Of a stretch of DNA of 64,000 nucleotides, positions 58,504-64,000 are shown piece after piece. The number at the start of each line of letters is the position of its first letter. The first letter of the stretch is position 1. A model generated the notes under the pieces. The model saw only the letters and a program-made list of their open reading frames with translations, did not search any database and had not been told where the DNA came from. The translations under genes were made by a program, and so were the position numbers. Location of the stretch: assembly GCA_947503305.1 (NCBI GenBank), contig CANNDF010000006.1:275025-339024 (forward strand), read 5' to 3'. The stretch comes from an uncultured Dokdonia sp. (lineage in GTDB: Bacteria > Bacteroidota > Bacteroidia > Flavobacteriales > Flavobacteriaceae).

Positions 58504-60969
58504 TTAATTTACTTCATAAATTAAAATAGTACGGTTATCTCCTTGAGTAACGAATCCTAGATTTTTATTGCGCTCTAGATATCCAAAATAGGCTTGAGTA
58601 ATACCATAAACAGGAAAATTGTCTAGCGCAATACCTTTATTGTCAAAACAAAATACTTGACTTGTTTCTGTATTTGTGACAGAAATGTAATATTCCTTTC
58701 CTACTTTAAAAATGTGAGGGCGAGTATAGGTGCCAAAATCCAATGAGATTGTTTTATTATTAATAGTTAATGTATTTTCATGCATAGACGCATAAACAGT
58801 TCCAAGAGCTTGTACATAGGGATTTGAAATGTTATCACTTTGTACTCGAGTTAATTTTCCATTAGAGTTAATAGAAATTTTACCACCATTTACATCATAA
58901 GTGGTAAAATTAGCACCTTCTTTATAAATAGGGGTGTCTCCAAATTTGATAGTCTCGTTTACGGTAATACGAGATTTTCCTACACGACTCAAGATATTCA
59001 ACGTACCATTGTTTTCAGCAATAGAGATATAATCTTTATTACCTATTCTGTGATGACGAGGAGGGAAAATGATCTCACTATCGGCTTCTGTATATATAAA
59101 CCCTTTAACTAGCTTTGCATCTTTGTCAAACATTTGAACCTTATTTCCTTGAGTGATAATAAAACGATACTTGCGATTGTTTTCATAGTCAAAAACAGAT
59201 AATCCTTGTGTGATTGCATCTGCAAATCCTAATGGAAATGGGCTTACTTCATTACCATTGCGGTCCAGGATGTAAAATGTTTTTGGTGTTACAAAAGCAA
59301 GCTGTAAGCGTCCATTGCGATAAAGATCGACCTGCTGTATATCCCCTATTATAGATCCATTTAATTGTTTTTGCCATAATACTTTTCCTCTATTGCTTAT
59401 AAGATAAAGAGTATTGTTTTCGTCTTGAACTACAATATCTACTCCTTTGGTTCTATGATTTTTTACCAATTGGGGTGGCCTACTAATATTGTTTTCTAAT
59501 TTAATACTAGCGGTTTGTGTAATAGCGCCAGCATCTGGAGTAGCTTCGTTTTTGTTTATAATACCATTTAAGTACATAAAATCTCTATCTTGAATAAGCT
59601 GTAAAGCAGCAAAAGGATAGTTTTCAAAAGAAAGTGTTTTGATTTTTGGTTCTTGTTTTTCTGATGTGAGAGCGGCAAAACTTTTTTTAGACAAGTTAGA
59701 GACCATGAGAACACTGGAAGCACTACTTAATTGTGAAGAGGTATTTTGAAAAGCCATACTCTCATTAAGTGTTGCTTTGTTTTGGTAGTTTGCGATCATT
59801 GACTCTAGAGCATTTTGCTCAGGTGCAAAAAGATAGAAATTATCGAGTTTGCAATACCAAGTCGCTTTAGGAAGTGATAGTAGGGGTTTGTACGCTTTCG
59901 CGAAAGCATTATCATGAGCATATTTAAAAATATCAACTTGTCGAAAAGTAGTTGTAGGAGATACTTCAGGTAAGCTTTCTTGGGTTATATCAGGATCAAT
60001 AGTGTATCCTATAATAACACTGCCTGTATCGAGATAGATCACACCTATCTCATTAAATGAAGAAAGAAATGCTTGTTGTTCTATTTTAAATTTTGAAGGA
60101 TCTATTTTTTCATAAGAAGCAAGATTGTTTTTGTATACGTCCCAATCATCATAGGTGATAGATATTAAGCCATTTGCAGACAGAGGGGTAATTATTGGGA
60201 TTTTATTAGGTTGAGGAATAGTGTTTTTAAGCAATGAAAGATGCTGGCCTATAGAATCCCTCACAAGTGTAACACCACTGAGTTGAACATCATTTTGTGT
60301 AAGATGTATATCTGCCATTGACCATTCAAAAGTTTGAGATAAAGGAGAATCTTTAGCCCTAGGAAATAAGGTTGTCCATAGATCATAGACTCCCTCTCCT
60401 TTAATAAATATAGAAGCATCTGCATCGCTGTTACTTGCAGAATAAGTGCGTTCAAAAAAAGTATCCGTAAGTGGGTTTTCAGACTCTCGTATGGTGTTTT
60501 CTAGTAGAAGTTGAGATGTACTTACCATGAAGATATCATCGAGTAGTAAAGTATAAAAATCAGCCTTTTTTGTAGTAACACGATTTATAGAAGGAGTCGT
60601 TGTTTTTAAAGCGTCAATTTTTGTAGTAAGTGAATCTGTTGTAAATAATGAAGGGTGATATTTTGTAATAATTACAACTTCAGGATCTTCTTTACCCAAT
60701 TGTGTATAGGTGATTAGAGTCTCCCCTTTAGGTTTTAAGAGAGATAAATAATCATGATGCTCTTCAAAAAAATTATATAATGAAATCTCTTTAAGGGATT
60801 GTATAAAATCAGTATTAGAAACTGTAGAAGTGAAGTTATTAAGATTTGAAGTCTTTATAATAATACTCGCCTTACGGGGGATATACTCCGTAAGACTATC
60901 TGAACTGGTTTTTTTCTCAGTACAAGAAAAGAATCCAAGTATAAATAGAACAAGAAAAAAACGTTTCAT
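58504..60969 (-). CDS. Large lipoprotein with beta-propeller-like C-terminal half, function unknown
   Basis: 821 residues from the ATG at 60967-60969; a TAATTTTG box 21 bases upstream supports this start over the in-frame one at 60993. Lipobox FFSC (Cys at about 16). The N-terminal half (about 30-480) is mixed alpha/beta (ASIIIKTSNLNNF, GETLITYTQLGKEDPEVVII), similar to DUF3352-like regions. The C-terminal half (about 520-821) has repeated beta units (KGVDIVVQDENNTLYLISNR, GRLQLAFVTPKTFYILDRNG, RFIITQGNKVQMFDKDAKLV) like an FG-GAP/PQQ propeller. I do not recognise a named family. A palindrome copy is read as AFAKA in DNAFAKAYKPL. Upstream gene is rnhB, the same order as in other Flavobacteriia. 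Confidence 0.72.
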   Translation of the reverse strand: MKRFFLVLFILGFFSCTEKKTSSDSLTEYIPRKASIIIKTSNLNNFTSTVSNTDFIQSLKEISLYNFFEEHHDYLSLLKPKGETLITYTQLGKEDPEVVIITKYHPSLFTTDSLTTKIDALKTTTPSINRVTTKKADFYTLLLDDIFMVSTSQLLLENTIRESENPLTDTFFERTYSASNSDADASIFIKGEGVYDLWTTLFPRAKDSPLSQTFEWSMADIHLTQNDVQLSGVTLVRDSIGQHLSLLKNTIPQPNKIPIITPLSANGLISITYDDWDVYKNNLASYEKIDPSKFKIEQQAFLSSFNEIGVIYLDTGSVIIGYTIDPDITQESLPEVSPTTTFRQVDIFKYAHDNAFAKAYKPLLSLPKATWYCKLDNFYLFAPEQNALESMIANYQNKATLNESMAFQNTSSQLSSASSVLMVSNLSKKSFAALTSEKQEPKIKTLSFENYPFAALQLIQDRDFMYLNGIINKNEATPDAGAITQTASIKLENNISRPPQLVKNHRTKGVDIVVQDENNTLYLISNRGKVLWQKQLNGSIIGDIQQVDLYRNGRLQLAFVTPKTFYILDRNGNEVSPFPLGFADAITQGLSVFDYENNRKYRFIITQGNKVQMFDKDAKLVKGFIYTEADSEIIFPPRHHRIGNKDYISIAENNGTLNILSRVGKSRITVNETIKFGDTPIYKEGANFTTYDVNGGKISINSNGKLTRVQSDNISNPYVQALGTVYASMHENTLTINNKTISLDFGTYTRPHIFKVGKEYYISVTNTETSQVFCFDNKGIALDNFPVYGITQAYFGYLERNKNLGFVTQGDNRTILIYEVN
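59894..59907. repeat. Dispersed palindrome copy inside the large lipoprotein gene
   Basis: Perfect core preceded by GTAC. Read on the minus strand as AFAKA. Confidence 0.85.
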
Positions 60970-60990
60970 AGAATGGTTACTCTTTAAATT

Positions 60991-60998
60991 CAAAATTA
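60991..60998 (-). promoter_or_regulatory. Candidate -7 element of the large lipoprotein gene
   Basis: On the minus strand TAATTTTG fits TAnnTTTG and lies 21 bases before the ATG at 60969. No -33 box is apparent. Confidence 0.45.
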
Positions 60999-61063
60999 CG
61001 GACTAGAACGAGAGAAGCGACCATGCTCTATGAGTAGTTATCGACTAGGTTTTTAACAAGTCT

Positions 61064-61699
61064 TCAGGAAGTAAAATCAAATTCATATTGTTCTGGAAGT
61101 AATCTAAAGCTTTTTCGGTGATATTTTGTAATTCCATATTTACGTATAGCATCACGATGCTCTTTGGTAGGATATCCTTTGTTTTTTTTCCAGTTATACA
61201 TTGGGAATTCTTCATGAATTCGATTCATATAATGATCTCGCTCTGTTTTTGCAATAATTGATGCTGCGGCAATAGGTAAATATTTACTATCTCCTTTGAT
61301 AACACATGTATGAGTTATATCTGGATAGGGTTTAAATTTATTTCCATCTACAAGAATATGCTCAGGTTTATAAGAAGTGCGATTTTTTGAGTGTAGCTTA
61401 TGGATCATATGATCAATACTATGATGCATTCCTAGAATAGATGCATTTAAAATATTAATAGAGTCTATCTCACTCATCATAATATGCGCAAACCCATAGG
61501 AAATCGCTTCCTTTTCTATAATAGGTTTTAGTAATTCACGTTTATTTTCTGATAATTGTTTAGAATCCGTAAGAATTTCATTTGAAAAATTATCTGGAAG
61601 TATTACAGCTGCAGCAGTAACAGGCCCTGCCAAACAACCACGACCAGCCTCATCGGTGCCGCATTCTATGAGATTCGTATGAAATTTAAGCTTTAACAT
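61064..61699 (-). CDS. rnhB: Ribonuclease HII
   Basis: 211 residues. Cleaves the RNA strand of RNA-DNA hybrids and single ribonucleotides. Active-site residues are in [15 protein letters not shown] (Asp and Glu), ILVDGNKF (Asp) and [14 protein letters not shown] (Asp). [14 protein letters not shown] and [14 protein letters not shown] are conserved RNase HII segments. Complete. Divergent from the porin gene. Confidence 0.97.
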   Translation of the reverse strand: MLKLKFHTNLIECGTDEAGRGCLAGPVTAAAVILPDNFSNEILTDSKQLSENKRELLKPIIEKEAISYGFAHIMMSEIDSINILNASILGMHHSIDHMIHKLHSKNRTSYKPEHILVDGNKFKPYPDITHTCVIKGDSKYLPIAAASIIAKTERDHYMNRIHEEFPMYNWKKNKGYPTKEHRDAIRKYGITKYHRKSFRLLPEQYEFDFTS

Positions 61700-61740
61700 G
61701 GTTTTAGAACGTTAAAATACATGATTAGCGCTAAAAAAAT

Positions 61741-61748
61741 TAACTTTG
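61741..61748 (+). promoter_or_regulatory. -7 element of the porin gene
   Basis: TAACTTTG matches TAnnTTTG, ending 17 bases before the ATG at 61766. It lies within the frame of an upstream ATG at 61721, which makes that start unlikely. Confidence 0.55.
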
Positions 61749-61765
61749 GCGATTCAAAATTGTAT

Positions 61766-63733
61766 ATGAAGACATTTAGTGTATTATTTTTTTTATTTAC
61801 TTCTACAATAGTTTTTGCTCAGTTGCCTACATTACAACGACAAGATTTCGGAAATCGTTCTGGAAATAACCAAGCTAATGTGAGCAATAATAAAGTGGCA
61901 GATTTTGTAAGACCACCTATAGAAGACTACAAAGTAATATCTATTAAGAATGATACAATAACAGTAGATACATCACTTACCATTGCAAAAGATTATAAAT
62001 TTAATTATTTGAGAAAAGATCGTTATGGTCTTTTGCCATTTGGAAACACGGGTCAAACTTACAACACATTAATTTATAACTTTGATAAAGAGTCTACCAT
62101 GCCATTAAGTATGGCTCAGGCAAGACATTTTAATTACTTAGGAGTAGACGATATAAAATATTATTATTTACCCACACCAGTAACAGAATTATATTATAGA
62201 AGCGCTTTTGAGCAAGGGCAGACCTTGGATGCTTTTTTTACTATGAACTTATCTAAAAGAGTAAACTTTTCTATAGCATATAAAGGGTTACGAAGTTTAG
62301 GGAAATACCAGAATGCACTTACCAGTACGGGGAATTTTAGATTTGCGGTAAGTTATCGTACAAAAAATAATCGCTATCATGTCAATGCGCATTGGGTAGC
62401 ACAAGATTTATTAAACCAAGAAAACGGAGGATTACAACAACAAGCCATAGATCAATTTGCAAGTAATGATGATCAGTTTGATGATAGGTCAAGATTAGAA
62501 GTAAATTTTGAAGATGCAGAGAATATACTAGACGGAACACGTATATATGTCAATCATCATTTTGAATTATTATCTCAAAAAGATAGTATTCGTGATTATT
62601 CATTAAAAGTAGGTCATGTTTTTAATAGTGAAAATAAATTTTACGAGTATCGGCAAGAAGCGGCAACCACTCTTTTTGGAGATGCATTCCAGCAATCAGA
62701 TTTTAGGGATAGAACAGATAATGAAGAAACCTATAATGAACTATTTGCAGTCTATGAAGATGAGAAATTAGGGAGTCTCAAGTTTCAAGCAAATGCAACC
62801 TACTATGATTATGGGTATAAGTCGGTGCTTATTCAGGACGCAAATAATGATGGAATAGCAGAACGTATTCCTAATAGACTTCAAGGAACTGTCATTGCAG
62901 TAGGAGGCGGTTATAAAAATAAAATAGGAAAACTTAACCTTGAAGGTAATGCGCAGGTAAACATATCTGGAGACTTTGACGGATACAATATTTCAGGAAA
63001 TGCATCCTATGATATAGCATCGGATAAACGATTTACAGCAAGCGTAATAAGTAACTCAAGCCCTGCGGCATACAATCATTTATTATACCAGAGTAATTAC
63101 ATAAACTATAATTGGTTTAATGAGCCTAATTATGAAAATGTAAAAACAAATACACTTTCAGCACGATTAGAAGCAAATAAATGGGTCAATTTAGAGGCCT
63201 CTGCGAGTACAATCAATGATTATGCATACTTTGGATTAGTACAAGAAGATTCATTAGTAACCTCTTTTCAAACAAACGAAACCCTCAATCATCTTAAAAT
63301 TACTGCAAATAGAGAATTTACTTTGGGTAAATTTGGACTAGATGCTACAGTAACTTTTCAGAATGTTAGTGGAGCCGAAGGGGTGCTCAATGTACCAGAT
63401 GTACTTACACGTAGCTCTTTATATTTTACAGATAGATTATTTAAGAAAGCTCTTTTCCTTCAGGCGGGAGTCACATTTCAGTATTTTACAGCATATAATT
63501 TGAATGCTTATGACCCAGTGCTGGCAGAATTTTATGTGCAAAACAATCAAGAAATAGGAGACTTTCCTCTAGTTGATATTTTTGTAAACCTAAAAGTTCG
63601 CCAGACACGAATTTTCTTTAAGGCTGAGCATATAAATAGTAGTTATACCGGGAATAATTTTTTTAGCGCACCCGGATATCCCTATCGAGATTTTAATATC
63701 CGATTTGGGTTAGTATGGAATTTCTTTTTATAA
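61766..63733 (+). CDS. Putative outer-membrane porin (Porin_10-like)
   Basis: 655 residues from the ATG at 61766, where a signal peptide starts (FSVLFFLFTSTIVFA-Q). The body is a predicted beta barrel of alternating strands (VNFSIAYKGLRSLGKYQNAL, FRFAVSYRTKNNRYHVNAHW, LEVNFEDAENILDGTRIYVN) with the last residue aromatic or hydrophobic (GLVWNFFL), typical of an outer-membrane protein. The conserved N-terminal part (KDRYGLLPFGNTGQTYNTLI, DDIKYYYLPTPVTELYYRS) fits the Bacteroidota putative porin family. Role in solute uptake is inferred from the family. Preceded by a good -7 box. Confidence 0.88.
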   Translation: MKTFSVLFFLFTSTIVFAQLPTLQRQDFGNRSGNNQANVSNNKVADFVRPPIEDYKVISIKNDTITVDTSLTIAKDYKFNYLRKDRYGLLPFGNTGQTYNTLIYNFDKESTMPLSMAQARHFNYLGVDDIKYYYLPTPVTELYYRSAFEQGQTLDAFFTMNLSKRVNFSIAYKGLRSLGKYQNALTSTGNFRFAVSYRTKNNRYHVNAHWVAQDLLNQENGGLQQQAIDQFASNDDQFDDRSRLEVNFEDAENILDGTRIYVNHHFELLSQKDSIRDYSLKVGHVFNSENKFYEYRQEAATTLFGDAFQQSDFRDRTDNEETYNELFAVYEDEKLGSLKFQANATYYDYGYKSVLIQDANNDGIAERIPNRLQGTVIAVGGGYKNKIGKLNLEGNAQVNISGDFDGYNISGNASYDIASDKRFTASVISNSSPAAYNHLLYQSNYINYNWFNEPNYENVKTNTLSARLEANKWVNLEASASTINDYAYFGLVQEDSLVTSFQTNETLNHLKITANREFTLGKFGLDATVTFQNVSGAEGVLNVPDVLTRSSLYFTDRLFKKALFLQAGVTFQYFTAYNLNAYDPVLAEFYVQNNQEIGDFPLVDIFVNLKVRQTRIFFKAEHINSSYTGNNFFSAPGYPYRDFNIRFGLVWNFFL

Positions 63734-63953
63734 GAGATTGTATACACTTTTGTAAAAATCATCAAAGCACTTTTTACGTTCAGAAATTCAAATACGAAGT
63801 AACTACAAATTGAATTGTAAGATTCTTCTGAGAAGAAAGAAGTCAAAATACAATTTTTACACTACGAATTAAAAAAAAATAAAATAGGGAAATGCTTGTT
63901 TTCAGGTGCTTAAGGATGTGCATAAAAAAAACATTAATTTTTTTCTTTTCTTT
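63734..63953. other. Intergenic region without a supported gene
   Basis: About 220 AT-rich bases after the porin stop. I see no gene, hairpin or repeat. The last part leads into a promoter for a gene beyond the window. Confidence 0.4.
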
Positions 63954-63986
63954 TTTGTTTAGAATTAAAAATGTGTTGTATATTTG
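63954..63986 (+). promoter_or_regulatory. Strong promoter for a gene beyond the right edge
   Basis: TTTG (63954-63957), a 21-base spacer and TATATTTG (63979-63986) match the Bacteroidota consensus well. Transcription would start near 63992 and run off the window; the downstream gene is not seen. Confidence 0.65.
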
Positions 63987-64000
63987 CACCCGCTTTGCGA

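Noticed and set aside
63892..64000. Open frame beginning ATGCTTGTTTTC and running off the window
   Set aside because: It passes straight through a good promoter (TTTG-N21-TATATTTG), is Phe/Ile/Lys-rich and shows no motif; the real gene most likely begins beyond the edge.

Overview
The window reads as a chromosomal segment of a marine-type member of the Flavobacteriaceae (Bacteroidota). The evidence is AT-rich DNA, promoters of the Bacteroidota type (TTG, about 20 bases, TAnnTTTG), T9SS-type C-terminal sorting domains, a Porin_10-like outer-membrane protein, GSCFA, DUF4230, DUF5522 and DUF4136 proteins, and an E1 alpha/beta fusion. I see no rRNA, tRNA, CRISPR array or transposase gene. The genus is inference; Dokdonia-like relatives would fit.

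Layout. 0-4.6 kb (minus): the start of a large SpvB/RHS-like secreted protein, a LemA-TPM-TPM operon, a MerR regulator and an M23 peptidase. 4.6-11 kb: alaS, a decayed GxxExxY element with terminal inverted repeats, GSCFA and DUF4230 proteins, and an aromatic amino acid hydroxylase. 11.1-27 kb: a TetR regulator and a near-complete phenylacetate operon (paaE-A-B-C-D-G-[four-helix-bundle ORF]-H-I-J-SDR-Z-[serine hydrolase]-F, with paaY nearby; no paaK). A perfect palindromic operator overlaps the operon's -7 box. 27.1-32.5 kb: a 32-residue microprotein gene and a branched-chain keto acid dehydrogenase cluster (E2, aminotransferase, E1 fusion) divergent from an Lrp/AsnC regulator. 32.7-41.6 kb: secreted proteins with a shared 'VGIGT' N-terminal module, an S8 protease preceded by a separate propeptide-like lipoprotein, and hutU. 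41.8-50 kb: D-cysteine desulfhydrase-like enzyme, glucosaminidase/LysM, hemL, helical and membrane proteins of unknown role, and a hairpin-rich convergent gap. 50-64 kb: kelch and FG-GAP surface proteins, lysS, a thioredoxin-like protein, a LuxR-type membrane regulator, lipB, a large lipoprotein, rnhB and a porin.

The metabolic theme is amino-acid and aromatic-acid catabolism: phenylalanine hydroxylation, phenylacetate to acetyl- and succinyl-CoA, branched-chain keto acids and histidine. 

Two repeat systems are the most unusual content. (1) A palindrome, core GCTTTCGCGAAAGC, occurs 11 times perfectly, plus two single-mismatch copies and one degraded copy. Most copies are inside genes and all are in stop-free frames. 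(2) A roughly 85-base AT-rich inverted-repeat element fills consecutive gene junctions of the paa operon. One of its copies appears to be split around a four-helix-bundle (23S rRNA intervening-sequence family) gene and to have supplied the N-terminal codons of paaH.
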